A stretch of 64,000 nucleotides of DNA from Clostridium sp. JN-1 (lineage in GTDB: Bacteria; Bacillota; Clostridia; Clostridiales; Clostridiaceae), in assembly GCF_003718715.1 (NCBI RefSeq), contig NZ_CP033465.1, positions 372,001 through 436,000 on the forward strand, in the 5' to 3' direction. Shown here piece after piece: positions 13,406 through 22,724 of the stretch. The notes below the pieces were generated by a model. The model had not been told where the DNA came from and did no database searches. It saw only the letters and a program-made list of their open reading frames with translations. The translations under genes were made by a program, and so were the position numbers. How positions within the stretch are numbered: position 1 is the first letter of the stretch; each line of letters begins with the position of its first letter.

Positions 13406-14410
13406 TTGTTACATAATATTACCCTTATTCCGGGAGATGGAATTGGACCAGAAGTTACTTTGGCAGCAAAAAAGGTATTAGATGCTAGTGGAGTGAATAT
13501 AAAGTGGGACATAGTAAAAGCAGGTTCCGAAGTTATAGAAGAATATGGTACTCCTCTTCCAGAATATGTACTAGATAGCATAAAGAAAAATAAGATAGCA
13601 TTAAAAGGACCCGTAACTACTCCTGTAGGAAAGGGATTTAGAAGTGTAAATGTTACTCTTAGGAAGACGTTAAATTTATATGCAAATGTAAGACCTATAA
13701 AGACATATGAAGGTGTAAAATCTAGATATAAAGATGTAGATCTTGTTATATTTAGAGAAAATACTGAGGACTTATATGCAGGAATAGAACACATGGTAAG
13801 TGAAGATATTGCAGAAAGTGTTAAGATAATATCTAAAAAGGCTAGTGATAGAATTATAAAGTTTGCATTTGAATATGCAAGAGATAATAAAAGAAAAAAG
13901 GTAACAGCAGTTCATAAGGCAAATATTATGAAGCTGTCAGATGGTCTTTTCTTAAGATGTGCGAGGAACATAGCCGAAGAATATAAAGATATAAAATTTG
14001 AAGATGTCATAGTAGATGCTATGAGCATGAAACTTGTATTAAATCCAGAAAACTATGATGTACTTGTAATGCCTAATCTTTATGGTGATATCCTTTCAGA
14101 TATGGCATCTGGGCTAGTTGGCGGACTTGGATTAGTTCCTGGAGCCAATATAGGAGAAGATTGTGCTGTTTTTGAACCAGCACATGGATCTGCACCTGAT
14201 ATAGCAGGTAAAGGAAAGGCAAATCCTACTGCTGCTATTTTATCAGCAGTTATGATGTTAAGACATATAAAAGAATTTGATGCAGCAGATAAAATAGAAA
14301 AGGCTGCTGAAAAAGTACTTGCAGATGGCAAATGTGTAACAGCTGATTTGGGTGGATGTGGTACTACTCAAACATTTACAGAAGCTGTACTGAAAGAAAT
14401 GAATAATTAA
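13406..14410 (+). CDS. icd: Isocitrate dehydrogenase (NAD-dependent type)
   Basis: It oxidatively decarboxylates isocitrate to 2-oxoglutarate, completing the route to glutamate. The 334-residue beta-decarboxylating dehydrogenase shows LIPGDGIGPEV at the N-terminus, LRKTLNLYANVRP, ENTEDLYAGIEH, the metal-site region VDAMSMKL...DVLVMPNLYGDILSD, and PAHGSAPDIAGKGKANPTA. The last motif is of the NAD-using kind. The length excludes the large NADP enzymes. The TTG start at 13406 is preceded by GGAGGTG at a normal distance. Isopropylmalate dehydrogenase is a related alternative, but the serine-type substrate loop and neighbours favour isocitrate. Confidence 0.9.
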   Translation: MLHNITLIPGDGIGPEVTLAAKKVLDASGVNIKWDIVKAGSEVIEEYGTPLPEYVLDSIKKNKIALKGPVTTPVGKGFRSVNVTLRKTLNLYANVRPIKTYEGVKSRYKDVDLVIFRENTEDLYAGIEHMVSEDIAESVKIISKKASDRIIKFAFEYARDNKRKKVTAVHKANIMKLSDGLFLRCARNIAEEYKDIKFEDVIVDAMSMKLVLNPENYDVLVMPNLYGDILSDMASGLVGGLGLVPGANIGEDCAVFEPAHGSAPDIAGKGKANPTAAILSAVMMLRHIKEFDAADKIEKAAEKVLADGKCVTADLGGCGTTQTFTEAVLKEMNN

Positions 14411-14568
14411 AGACTGCATAAAAAATTTTTAGTTGGTTTATTCCTTATATTAATTAAGCTGCAAATTACATTGTGATATTTTTATATAATATATTAAAAA
14501 ATTGCTGGCTAGTTGAAAAAATTTATAATAAAATATATATTAATGAAAATAATATGGAGGTATGTCTT

Positions 14569-15248
14569 ATGGAGAGAAGTACTAAATATATACCAACTAT
14601 AAAGGGAACACTCAGAAGTCATATGATAAATGTGCCGGAGGTAATAAGGAGTGCAAGTGGTATAAAAGTATTTGGAAAGAGAATAAAGTCGTTTGTATTT
14701 ACTACAGATGTAGCTGTTATAAAAAATAATAATGCAGATGCAATACTAGCAGTTTATCCTTTTACACCCCAACCACTTATAACTCATGTACTTGTGACGG
14801 CATCTGATGTTCCAGTTTTTTGCGGCATTGGAGGAGGACTTACTACGGGCAAAAGAGTTGTGAATTTAGCTTTAGATGCCGAGTTCCAGGGTGCAATGGG
14901 AGTTGTTGTAAATAGTCCTACTTCAAATGATGTTATAAGAGCAGTAAGAGATACAATAGATATTCCAATAGTTGTGTTACTGTTGTGTCTGAAAAAGAAG
15001 ATTTGGATAAGAGAATAGAATCCGGTGCTACAATCTTTAATATATCTGCAGGAAAGGAAACTGCAAATGTTGTTAGAAAGGTTAGAAGTAGGTTTTCTGA
15101 ATTCCCTATAATTGCAACAGGTGGGAAAGATGATAAGAGTATAAAGGAAACTATTGAAGCAGGAGCTAATGCAATTGTATATACTCCAGATACTACAGGC
15201 CAAATCTTTAAGGGAATAATGGATAAGTATAGAGAAAGTTATATATAG
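14569..15248 (+). pseudogene. Frameshifted TIM-barrel-like protein, function not recognised
   Basis: Two frames together give one plausible 225-residue protein. Frame 1 starts at ATG 14569 (GGAGG upstream) and ends at 15018; the second frame continues the same fold from about 14975 to 15248. The break is near 14971-14980, where IPIVV should lead into TVVSEKEDLD. One missing base, or two extra, would restore it. The C-terminal IIATGGKDDKSIKETIEAGANAIVYTP looks like a phosphate-binding TIM-barrel end. I do not know its substrate. It follows icd by about 160 bp. A real mutation or a sequencing error are both possible. Confidence 0.7.
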
Positions 15249-15289
15249 TTATTATGCAGCTGAATAAATTTATTAATTTTATATATTAT

Positions 15290-15340
15290 AAATAAGTAGA
15301 AAATTTTAATTTAATATTAAAAGATTTCTACTTATTTTTT
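15290..15340 (+). terminator. Terminator after the frameshifted TIM-barrel gene
   Basis: AAATAAGTAGAAA and its complement TTTCTACTTATTT enclose an AT-rich loop, followed by T6. Confidence 0.8.
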
Positions 15341-15592
15341 TAATGACTTTTACTTATAAATATAATATAATAAATAAGTTAAATGTTTTACAGCGGTACA
15401 GTGATATTTATGCATGATTAAAATAAAGTATATAGTGCAAGGCATTAGTTTTATCACTGTTTGAATTATAATTTTATAATCAAACTTATATAAATACAAT
15501 AATATGTATAATAGAGTTAATAATATAAGACTAGGAATCTTGTTAAACATGTTTATATATTCAAATTTGTGTATTAAAATGTGAAAAAACTA

Positions 15593-15621
15593 TTGCATAT
15601 TTATAAAAACGGCTGTATAAT
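15593..15621 (+). promoter_or_regulatory. Promoter of the amino-acid ABC operon
   Basis: TTGCAT at 15593-15598 and a perfect TATAAT at 15616-15621 lie 17 bp apart. An AT-rich dyad (GTTTGAATTATAA with TTATAATCAAAC, 15459-15485) lies upstream. The core TTGCATATTTATA loosely resembles an ARG box, but the match is partial. The rest of 15341-15592 holds nothing I can name. Confidence 0.65.
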
Positions 15622-15677
15622 TATTATATGATTTAAGGAGTTAAAAATTAAAGTTCTTTTGAAAAGGGGAGTAAATT

Positions 15678-16502
15678 ATGAAAAATTTAAAGAAACTATT
15701 AACTTTGATGTTTGTAGTTATTTTTTCTACTGTATTATTTGCAGGCTGTGGAAGTTCAAGTAATGCTGGACAAAGCCAATCTAAAGGGGAAAATTCATTA
15801 GAAAAGATAAAAAAAGAAGGAGTAATTAAAATAGGATTAGAAGATTCATTTCCACCTATGGAATTTAGAGATAGTAAAAATGAGTTGAAAGGTTTTGATA
15901 TAGATCTTGCAAATGAAATTGGCAAAAAGTTAGGAGTAAAAACTGAATTTGTACCTACTGATTTTAATGGAATAATTTTAGCACTTAAAACTGGGAAGTT
16001 TGATGCTGTAATTTCAGGATTGAGTATTACAGATGAAAGGAAAAAAGAAATAGCATTTTCCGATCCGTATTTAATGGATTCTCAAATTATAATCGTTAAA
16101 AATGGAAACACTGCTATAAAGAAGTCAGAAGATTTAAAAGGCAAAACTGTTGGAGTAGGGCTTGGAACGACAAGTGAAAATGTCGCAGCTAAATTACAAG
16201 GATTAAAAGAAGTAAAAAAATATGATAAGACAACAGAAGAACTTCAAGATTTATTAATAGGTAGAATAGATGCAGTTATAGTAGACGAACCTGTTGGAAG
16301 ATATTATTTATCAGATAAAGATAAGCAGGGTAAATATACAGTATTAGATGACAAGCTTACAAAAGAACCAATGGGAATAGGATTTAAAAAAGAGGACAAA
16401 GAATTGCAAAGTGCTGTTCAAAAAGCTGTAGATGATTTAAAAAAAGAGGGAGAACTTTCAAAGCTTTCAGTAAAATGGTTCGGAACAGATATATACAAAT
16501 AG
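15678..16502 (+). CDS. Polar amino-acid ABC transporter, substrate-binding lipoprotein
   Basis: An extracellular solute receptor of family 3 (SBP_bac_3), 274 aa. The signal peptide ends in the lipobox LFAGC (Cys near 23), so the protein is lipid-anchored. The conserved ligand-binding pattern follows: GLEDSFPPMEFRD, GFDIDLANEIGKKLG, and VISGLSITDERKKEIAFSDPY. The GGGAG site and ATG at 15678 are well spaced. Permease and ATPase genes follow in the same order. The amino acid cannot be fixed; argG next door makes arginine or another basic amino acid reasonable. A paralogue is at 59537-60343. Confidence 0.93.
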   Translation: MKNLKKLLTLMFVVIFSTVLFAGCGSSSNAGQSQSKGENSLEKIKKEGVIKIGLEDSFPPMEFRDSKNELKGFDIDLANEIGKKLGVKTEFVPTDFNGIILALKTGKFDAVISGLSITDERKKEIAFSDPYLMDSQIIIVKNGNTAIKKSEDLKGKTVGVGLGTTSENVAAKLQGLKEVKKYDKTTEELQDLLIGRIDAVIVDEPVGRYYLSDKDKQGKYTVLDDKLTKEPMGIGFKKEDKELQSAVQKAVDDLKKEGELSKLSVKWFGTDIYK

Positions 16503-16585
16503 ATAATTCAGCATATTTGTAAGCAGACAATAGGTAAAACTAGCTTATTGTCCTAAATTTAAAAATTTGAAGTGGAGTGAATACA

Positions 16586-17236
16586 TTGGACATAGGAATT
16601 ATCGTTAAAACATTGCCGGTACTCTTAAAGGGAAGTGTTATGACTATAGAGTTAACAGTTATTACTATAGTTATTGGAACAATACTTGGAATACTCTTAG
16701 CACTTTTAAAACTTTCAAAAAATGTTGTGCTAAGGATTATATCAGGTTTTTATACATGGATATTTAGAGGAACCCCACTACTTTTGCAATTATTTTTCTT
16801 TTACTATGGTTTACCGTTTATAGGAATAAAACTTACACCGTTTGAAGCGGCTGTAATAGGACTTTCACTTAATTGCAGTGCTTATATGGCTGAAATAATA
16901 AGAGGTGGAATACAGTCTATAGATAAAGGACAATTTGAAGCAGCAAAGGCTTTAGGGTTTAACTATTTAGAAACTATGAGAAAGATAATATTGCCTCAAA
17001 CCTTTAAATTAATAATACCTCCTGTAGGAAATGAGTTTATAGCAATGCTAAAAGATACATCTTTGGTATCTACAATAGCAATGGTTGAACTTATGAGGTC
17101 AGCTCAACAAATGTATGCAACTACATTTAAACCTATAGAAGTCTTTTTGACAGCAGGAGTATTATATCTTTTAATGACTACAGTATTTACAGGAATATTT
17201 TCTGTATTTGAAAAGAAACTTTCTGTGTATGATTAA
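16586..17236 (+). CDS. Polar amino-acid ABC transporter, permease
   Basis: A membrane subunit of the His/Glu/Gln/Arg type (HEQRo family), about 216 aa with five hydrophobic helices. It carries [17 protein letters not shown] and the EAA loop with [22 protein letters not shown], which docks on the ATPase. I choose TTG at 16586 because GTGGAG lies at the right distance; the GTG at 16577 overlaps that ribosome-binding site. It likely works as a homodimer, since only one permease gene is present. Confidence 0.92.
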   Translation: MDIGIIVKTLPVLLKGSVMTIELTVITIVIGTILGILLALLKLSKNVVLRIISGFYTWIFRGTPLLLQLFFFYYGLPFIGIKLTPFEAAVIGLSLNCSAYMAEIIRGGIQSIDKGQFEAAKALGFNYLETMRKIILPQTFKLIIPPVGNEFIAMLKDTSLVSTIAMVELMRSAQQMYATTFKPIEVFLTAGVLYLLMTTVFTGIFSVFEKKLSVYD

Positions 17237-17262
17237 GTAAAAAAAGTATAGGAGGAAATTTT

Positions 17263-18042
17263 ATGGAGAATGTGATTACAAATAATTGTGTGGACTTTAG
17301 TCCCAAACAGTTTATGATAGAAGCTGCAAATTTAACTAAGAAATTTAATGATTTAACTGTTTTTGAAAATTTAAATGTTAGTATAAAAAAAGGAGAAGTG
17401 CTGGTTGTTATAGGACCATCCGGATCTGGAAAAAGTACATTTTTAAGATGCTTAAATCATTTAGAAGAAATAAATGAAGGAAAAGTAGTTATTGAAGGAG
17501 AAGAATTAAATCCTAAGGATAAAAAGTCACTCAGAAAAATTACTACTAAGATGGGTATGGTTTTTCAAAACTTCAACTTGTTTCCACATATGACTGCTTT
17601 AGAAAATGTAATGATTGGACCTTCAATTGTAAAAAAGGAGAAAAAAGAAGAAGTTTTAGAAAAGGCTAGAAAGCTTTTAGCAAAGGTTGGACTATCAGAC
17701 AAGGAGGATTACTATCCAGCTAAACTTTCAGGTGGCCAAAAGCAGAGGGTTGCAATTGCAAGAGCTCTTGCAATGAATCCAGATATAATGTTATTTGATG
17801 AACCTACTTCAGCACTTGATCCTGAACTTGTAGGTGAAGTATTAAATGTTATAAAGGATCTTGCTAAAGATGGAATGACAATGGTCGTTGTAACTCATGA
17901 AATGGGGTTTGCAAAGGAAGTAGCAGATAGAGTTATATTTATGGATGGAGGAAAAATTGTAGAACAAGGCAGACCTGAGCAAATATTTTCTCATCCAAAA
18001 GAAGAGAGAACAAAATCATTTTTGAAAAAAGTTCTTAAATAA
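17263..18042 (+). CDS. Polar amino-acid ABC transporter, ATP-binding protein
   Basis: A cytoplasmic ATPase subunit, 259 aa. Walker [10 protein letters not shown], signature [15 protein letters not shown], Walker [14 protein letters not shown] and switch VVTHEMGFA are all present, as in GlnQ/HisP proteins. It has an N-terminal extension of about 18 residues before the usual start of the domain. A GGAGG site precedes the ATG. It closes the three-gene operon. The second transporter at 59.5-61.0 kb lacks an ATPase and might share this one. Confidence 0.94.
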   Translation: MENVITNNCVDFSPKQFMIEAANLTKKFNDLTVFENLNVSIKKGEVLVVIGPSGSGKSTFLRCLNHLEEINEGKVVIEGEELNPKDKKSLRKITTKMGMVFQNFNLFPHMTALENVMIGPSIVKKEKKEEVLEKARKLLAKVGLSDKEDYYPAKLSGGQKQRVAIARALAMNPDIMLFDEPTSALDPELVGEVLNVIKDLAKDGMTMVVVTHEMGFAKEVADRVIFMDGGKIVEQGRPEQIFSHPKEERTKSFLKKVLK

Positions 18043-18057
18043 AGTAATAATTGATTT

Positions 18058-18112
18058 TTTATTTGTAATAAGACTATAGTAAATTTAACTAAATGTCTTA
18101 TTACAAATAAAA
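18058..18112. terminator. Hairpin after the ABC operon
   Basis: A 17-bp stem (TTTATTTGTAATAAGAC with its complement) surrounds a 21-base loop. Its base is A/T pairs rather than a clean T run, so termination strength is uncertain. Confidence 0.6.
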
Positions 18113-18150
18113 TATTAGATTAAAGTAGAACAAAAATGTTTAGAATATTA

Positions 18151-18164
18151 TGAATGTAAATTAA
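18151..18164. promoter_or_regulatory. Possible ARG box before argG
   Basis: TGAATgtaaATTaA matches nine of the ten core positions of the ArgR operator half-sites (TGAAT-N4-ATTCA). A single short AT-rich match has a fair chance of arising randomly. Confidence 0.35.
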
Positions 18165-18231
18165 ATTATGATAAGTTATATTAAAAATTTGACTGGTTAA
18201 TATAAGTCAATAATAGTGGGAGGATAATATT

Positions 18232-19434
18232 ATGAAAGATAAAGTTGTATTAGCATATTCAGGAGGATTAGATACTTCTATAATAATTCCATGGCTTAAG
18301 GAAAACTATGATTTAGATGTTATAGCAGTTTGTATAAATGTCGGCCAGGAAGATGATATGGAGGAAGTTAGAAAAAAAGCACTGAGAACAGGTGCAGTTA
18401 AAGTTTACATAGAAGATGTAAGAGAAGAATTTGTAACAGATTGTTTATTTAAAGCTGTAAAAGCTGATGCACTTTATGAAGGAAAATATATGTTAGGTAC
18501 ATCACTTGCAAGACCTTTAATGGCAAAAAAACTTACAGAAATAGCTCATGCGGAAGGTGCAAAATATATAGCTCATGGCTGTACAGGAAAAGGAAATGAC
18601 CAAGTACGTTTTGAAATTGGGATAGCTTCTTTTGATCCTTCCATAAAGATAATTGCACCTTGGAGAATATGGGATATAAAATCAAGAGAAGATGCAATAG
18701 ATTATGCAAATGCTAAGGGAGTAGATGTTCCAGTAACAAAGAAGAAGATATACTCGGTAGATAAGAATTTATGGCATACAAGTCATGAAGGTGGAGATTT
18801 GGAAGATCCTAAGAATGAACCTAAACAAGATTTATATATGATGATTACACCACCTGAAAAGGCAAAAGATGAAGCAACTTATATTGATTTATATTTTGAA
18901 CAAGGCGTGCCTAAAAAGTTAAATGGAAAAGAAATTAAACCAGTTGAATTAATCGAAACTTTAAACAAATTAGGTGGAGAAAATGGAATAGGAATTGTTG
19001 ATATGGTAGAAAATAGACTTGTAGGAATGAAGTCAAGAGGAGTTTATGAAACTCCAGGTGGAACAATTCTTTATGCAGCACATAGGGAACTTGAAGGATT
19101 AACTTTAGATAAAAATGCATTCCATTTTAAACAAATAGTATCTCAAAAATATGGGGAATTAGTGTATGATGGACTTTGGTTTACTACATTAAAAGAAGCA
19201 TTGGATGCATTTGTAGAAACTACACAGAAAAATGTTACAGGTACAGTTAAACTTAAATTATATAAGGGCAATGTAATTACAGCAGGTGTAGATGCACCGC
19301 ATGCTCTTTTCGATCAAGAAATTTCATCATTTGGAGCTAGTGATCTTTACAGTCAAAAGGATGCTGGAGGATTTATAAATATATTCTCTCTCCCATCTAA
19401 AATTAAAGCTGTGGTAGATAAGAAGGAAGATTAA
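18232..19434 (+). CDS. argG: Argininosuccinate synthase
   Basis: It joins citrulline and aspartate using ATP, the penultimate step of arginine synthesis. The 400-residue protein begins with the PP-loop [14 protein letters not shown] and carries [13 protein letters not shown] near 126 and the [10 protein letters not shown] block near 184. GGGAGG lies upstream of the ATG. argH follows after two bases, so the pair is translationally linked. Confidence 0.97.
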   Translation: MKDKVVLAYSGGLDTSIIIPWLKENYDLDVIAVCINVGQEDDMEEVRKKALRTGAVKVYIEDVREEFVTDCLFKAVKADALYEGKYMLGTSLARPLMAKKLTEIAHAEGAKYIAHGCTGKGNDQVRFEIGIASFDPSIKIIAPWRIWDIKSREDAIDYANAKGVDVPVTKKKIYSVDKNLWHTSHEGGDLEDPKNEPKQDLYMMITPPEKAKDEATYIDLYFEQGVPKKLNGKEIKPVELIETLNKLGGENGIGIVDMVENRLVGMKSRGVYETPGGTILYAAHRELEGLTLDKNAFHFKQIVSQKYGELVYDGLWFTTLKEALDAFVETTQKNVTGTVKLKLYKGNVITAGVDAPHALFDQEISSFGASDLYSQKDAGGFINIFSLPSKIKAVVDKKED

Positions 19435-19436
19435 TT

Positions 19437-20753
19437 ATGAAACTTTGGGGTGGAAGATTTAAAAAGGCAGAAAATAAGCTTATGGAAGACTTTAATAGTT
19501 CCTTAAGTTTTGATAAAATTTTATACCGTGAAGATATAGAAGGCAGTATTGCACATGTAAAAATGCTTGCAAAATCAAATATATTAACTGAAGAAGAGTG
19601 TGAAAGCATACAAAATGGCCTGAAGTCAATACTATCTGATGTAGAAAGCGGCAAAATTTCCATAGATGGTGATTATGAAGATATTCACAGCTTTGTTGAG
19701 ACAAATTTGATAGAGAGAATAGGTAATGTAGGTAAAAAACTTCATACTGCTAGAAGCAGAAATGATCAAGTTGCTTTGGACTTGAGATTATATGCAAAAA
19801 AGAAGGCATATGAAGTTATAGATAATATAGAAATTTTACAAAATACAATAATTAAACTTGCAGAAAAGAATAATTTTATAATGCCGGGATATACGCATCT
19901 TCAGAGAGCACAAGTAGTTACTTTTAAGCATCATATAATGGCATATCATAATATGCTTCTTAGGGATAAGAAAAGGATTATGAATGCAATTGAGATACTT
20001 GATGAAAATCCACTAGGATGCTGTGCATTAGCAGGGACTACATATGATATAGACAGAAACTTTACAACTAAGGAATTGGGATTTAAGAAGCCAGTTGACA
20101 ATTTTTTAGATGGAGTAAGTGATAGGGATTATATTATTGAATTATTATCTTGTTTTTCAATAATTATGATGCACTTAAGCAGACTAAGTGAAGAACTTAT
20201 TTTATGGAGCACGAAAGAATTTGATTTTATTCAGATAGATGATGAGTTTTCAACAGGAAGTAGTATTATGCCTCAAAAGAAAAATCCAGATGCTGCAGAA
20301 CTCATAAGAGGCAAAACAGGGAGAGTATATGGTTCGCTAATTGCACTACTTACCGTTATGAAAGGCATTCCCCTTGCCTATAATAAAGATATGCAGGAAG
20401 ATAAAGAGCAGTTTTTTAACTCCTTAGACACTGTATTGAGCTGTTTGAAAATTATGAACGGTATGCTCTCTACATTAAAAGTAAAAGAAAAAAATACATT
20501 CAAGGCAGTTAAACATGGTTTTTTAAATGCAACAGAAGCTGCTGATTATCTTGTAAACAAAGGTATGCCATTTAGAGATGCACATAAGGTTATAGGAGAA
20601 ATTGTACTTTATTGTGAGCAAAATACCAAATCTATAGAAGATTTATCTCTAGAAGAACTTAAAAAATTTAGTACGTTGTTTAAAGAAGATGTATATAGTT
20701 TTATAGATTATGAAAACACTTTAAGTAGGGGCATAAAAAAGGAATTGAAATAG
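19437..20753 (+). CDS. argH: Argininosuccinate lyase
   Basis: It splits argininosuccinate to arginine and fumarate. The 438-residue fumarase/aspartase-superfamily protein shows TARSRNDQVALD near 102-113, the conserved GYTHLQRAQ with its catalytic His, and the mobile-loop signature GSSIMPQKKNPD near 280. Its ribosome-binding site lies inside the end of argG. A strong terminator follows. Confidence 0.97.
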   Translation: MKLWGGRFKKAENKLMEDFNSSLSFDKILYREDIEGSIAHVKMLAKSNILTEEECESIQNGLKSILSDVESGKISIDGDYEDIHSFVETNLIERIGNVGKKLHTARSRNDQVALDLRLYAKKKAYEVIDNIEILQNTIIKLAEKNNFIMPGYTHLQRAQVVTFKHHIMAYHNMLLRDKKRIMNAIEILDENPLGCCALAGTTYDIDRNFTTKELGFKKPVDNFLDGVSDRDYIIELLSCFSIIMMHLSRLSEELILWSTKEFDFIQIDDEFSTGSSIMPQKKNPDAAELIRGKTGRVYGSLIALLTVMKGIPLAYNKDMQEDKEQFFNSLDTVLSCLKIMNGMLSTLKVKEKNTFKAVKHGFLNATEAADYLVNKGMPFRDAHKVIGEIVLYCEQNTKSIEDLSLEELKKFSTLFKEDVYSFIDYENTLSRGIKKELK

Positions 20754-20768
20754 ATAATATAATTGATA

Positions 20769-20809
20769 AAAATGGTCTTTTCTATATAAAAATAGAAGAG
20801 ACCATTTTG
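20769..20809. terminator. Bidirectional terminator between argH and the DUF378 gene
   Basis: AAAATGGTCTTTTCTAT pairs with ATAGAAGAGACCATTTT. The A/T flanks allow termination of both convergent genes. Confidence 0.85.
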
Positions 20810-20813
20810 ACAT

Positions 20814-21023
20814 TTATTTAACTTCTCTAGTTTCTCTGTCTCTACCTAAAAATGAAAATGCATATAAACCTGCTATTCCGACAAGAGCATATACTATTCT
20901 AGTTAATGCAGACATTGTACCAAATAAGGATGCAACTAAATCAAATCTAAAGAATCCAATTAAGCCCCAGTTGACAGCACCTATGATTACTAAAATTAGT
21001 GCAGTAGTATCTAATGATTTCAT
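20814..21023 (-). CDS. DUF378 small membrane protein
   Basis: A 69-residue protein with two hydrophobic helices and the DUF378 pattern LILVIIGAVNWGLIGFF...LTRIVYALVGIAGLY. It is a conserved bacterial inner-membrane protein of unknown role. AAGGAGATG precedes its ATG. It faces argH across a shared terminator and stands alone. Confidence 0.88.
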   Translation of the reverse strand: MKSLDTTALILVIIGAVNWGLIGFFRFDLVASLFGTMSALTRIVYALVGIAGLYAFSFLGRDRETREVK

Positions 21024-21232
21024 AATTACATCTCCTTTAATAATTTATACAAAGTTATTATTTACACATTTCAAAAAAATATAATCAAAAAATAAAAAAT
21101 CAGGGAAAAGTTTTCCCTGTAATGAAATAGTTACAACATATAAACATTTGTAGAATAGAGGATGTGTATTTGTATGCTTTGTAATATATATATTAAATTA
21201 CCTATAATTTATTACAACTAAAAAACTTGGCA

Positions 21233-21718
21233 TTAATTTCTTGGACTTTCTATATCTAATTCTATATTTCTATCAATAGGTTGAAATAAGGAGACAAAAG
21301 TATCTGTCCTTTGAACTCCATCAACAGATTGAATTCTATTCATTAGTAAGCTTTGTAAGTCATTTATATTTTTACAAATAACTTTTAAAAATAAAGCAAA
21401 TTCTCCAGTTGTATAATGTAATTCTACAATCTCTTTTATCAAAGCTAGTTGATCTACAACGGTTTTAAAATCTTTAGCTGTATCTAAATATATTCCTATA
21501 AAACAACAAACATCGTATCCAAGTTTTGAAGGATCTATTATTAATTTAGTTCCTTTAATTATATTCATGTCTTCCATCTTTTTCATCCTAACATGAATTG
21601 TACCGCCGCTAACATGACAGTGTCTTGATATTTCAAGAAATGGAGTTCTTGAATCATTTATTAGGATATCTAGTATTTGAAGATCCAAATCGTCTAATCC
21701 GTTTACTTTTAAGCTCAT
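21233..21718 (-). CDS. Lrp/AsnC-family transcriptional regulator
   Basis: A 161-residue regulator. The N-terminal winged helix-turn-helix contains DLQILDILINDSRTPFLEISRHCHVSGGTIHVRM in two visible blocks (about residues 13-50). A C-terminal RAM/AsnC ligand-binding ferredoxin-like domain follows (about 70-150). Such proteins sense amino acids. The ATG at 21718 is eight bases from GGGAG; the upstream GTG at 21727 overlaps that site. Neighbouring argGH and the amino-acid transporter are plausible targets but this is inference. Confidence 0.92.
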   Translation of the reverse strand: MSLKVNGLDDLDLQILDILINDSRTPFLEISRHCHVSGGTIHVRMKKMEDMNIIKGTKLIIDPSKLGYDVCCFIGIYLDTAKDFKTVVDQLALIKEIVELHYTTGEFALFLKVICKNINDLQSLLMNRIQSVDGVQRTDTFVSLFQPIDRNIELDIESPRN

Positions 21719-21957
21719 ATTATTCACTCCCTATCTTAAACAATGAATCAATTAAAAATAATTCTCTAATCTCCATTATAAAAAACGCTCACAAGTTCAA
21801 TTATAATCTATTTTTATAATTATAGCATATTTATAGGCATAATATAATTATATTTTCAAAATAAACATATATATTTTTATTAAAGTAAAAAAAGTATTGA
21901 TATATAAACAAAATTATATAATAATATAAGTAATGACATAAAAAAGGAGGACTTTAC

Positions 21958-22329
21958 ATGCCTTTATGGTTAAAAGTAACTTTACAAATAGTATTTTTTG
22001 TATTTATTTTTATGGTTGTTTACAATCAACTAAAAATTCATGTATTATCAAAATTTTATCCAAATAAGTGGATTATTTTAGCTATATCCATAGCTTCATT
22101 CCTTTTGCCGCCGATGATAGCTGCTTATTTTAGGTATAATTTAGCAAATACTGTATGGCAGTACTTGCAATCAATAGTATTTATAGTATTCTTTTTATGG
22201 TTTGTAGATTTAAACACTGGTGCAATATATAATACTTCTGGTAAAAAATCTAGAGGTAAAAAAGATGTGGTTATAAAACCAAAACCTAAGCCAAACAGGG
22301 TAAAAAACAATAAGAAAAATAAAAAATAG
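21958..22329 (+). CDS. Small membrane protein with basic tail, unknown function
   Basis: A 123-residue protein with three predicted hydrophobic segments (about 6-24, 38-57 and 68-83). A strongly basic, Lys/Pro-rich C-terminus follows from about residue 95 and probably lies in the cytoplasm. An excellent AAAGGAGG site precedes the ATG. I do not recognise a family. It is monocistronic. The basic tail might contact nucleic acid or phospholipid head groups, but nothing shows this directly. Confidence 0.75.
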   Translation: MPLWLKVTLQIVFFVFIFMVVYNQLKIHVLSKFYPNKWIILAISIASFLLPPMIAAYFRYNLANTVWQYLQSIVFIVFFLWFVDLNTGAIYNTSGKKSRGKKDVVIKPKPKPNRVKNNKKNKK

Positions 22330-22369
22330 TACATATATGCTCTAATATTAATTTTTAATGAGGGAATTA

Positions 22370-22398
22370 TTGACTAACTATGTTATAAATGATACTAT
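22370..22398 (+). promoter_or_regulatory. Promoter of a candidate small RNA
   Basis: TTGACT (22370-22375) and TACTAT (22393-22398) are 17 bp apart, in an intergenic region that has no gene before the terminator at 22530. Confidence 0.5.
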
Positions 22399-22404
22399 TA
22401 TAGC

Positions 22405-22529
22405 ATAAGTTGAGTCGAAAATTATCAATAAAAAACTTGAATTTATAGGTTTACTATTGATATCTTAAAGACTTTTTATTAAACAATATCCCTTAGAAGC
22501 CGCATGCTCCCCCATGCAGGCTTTTTTTT
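22405..22529 (+). ncRNA. Candidate small RNA of about 125 nt
   Basis: A promoter-like pair upstream and a clear terminator (22498-22529) bracket about 125 nt with no ORF that has a ribosome-binding site. The 370-nt gap between the genes at 22329 and 22725 has no other explanation. No known RNA family is recognised. It could also be the 3' UTR of the upstream gene. Confidence 0.4.
22498..22529 (+). terminator. Rho-independent terminator
   Basis: A GC-rich stem, AGCCGCATG with CATGCAGGCT (one bulge), encloses a C-rich loop and is followed by a run of eight T. Confidence 0.9.
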
Positions 22530-22724
22530 ACTATCATGAATATTAGAAATATATCCATAAGTTTTACAACATTAATCATTCAATAGCATATATGTTTGTT
22601 CATAAAAGAAAAATTACAGCATAGGTTTAGTAATAATAAGCAGTCTGATTTTTAATGTATCTTAAAAAATAGTGATTGAGAATATATATAAATCTTAATT
22701 TTAAATTTTTAGGGGTGACTTATT

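Noticed and set aside
15350-15550. 66-codon minus-strand ORF rich in Ile/Leu/Tyr
   Set aside because: AT-rich intergenic sequence with no ribosome-binding site; the plus strand holds a terminator, dyad and promoter.
18195-18212. TTGACT ... AATAGT as the argG promoter
   Set aside because: It would start transcription inside the argG ribosome-binding site region, so it cannot be the main promoter.
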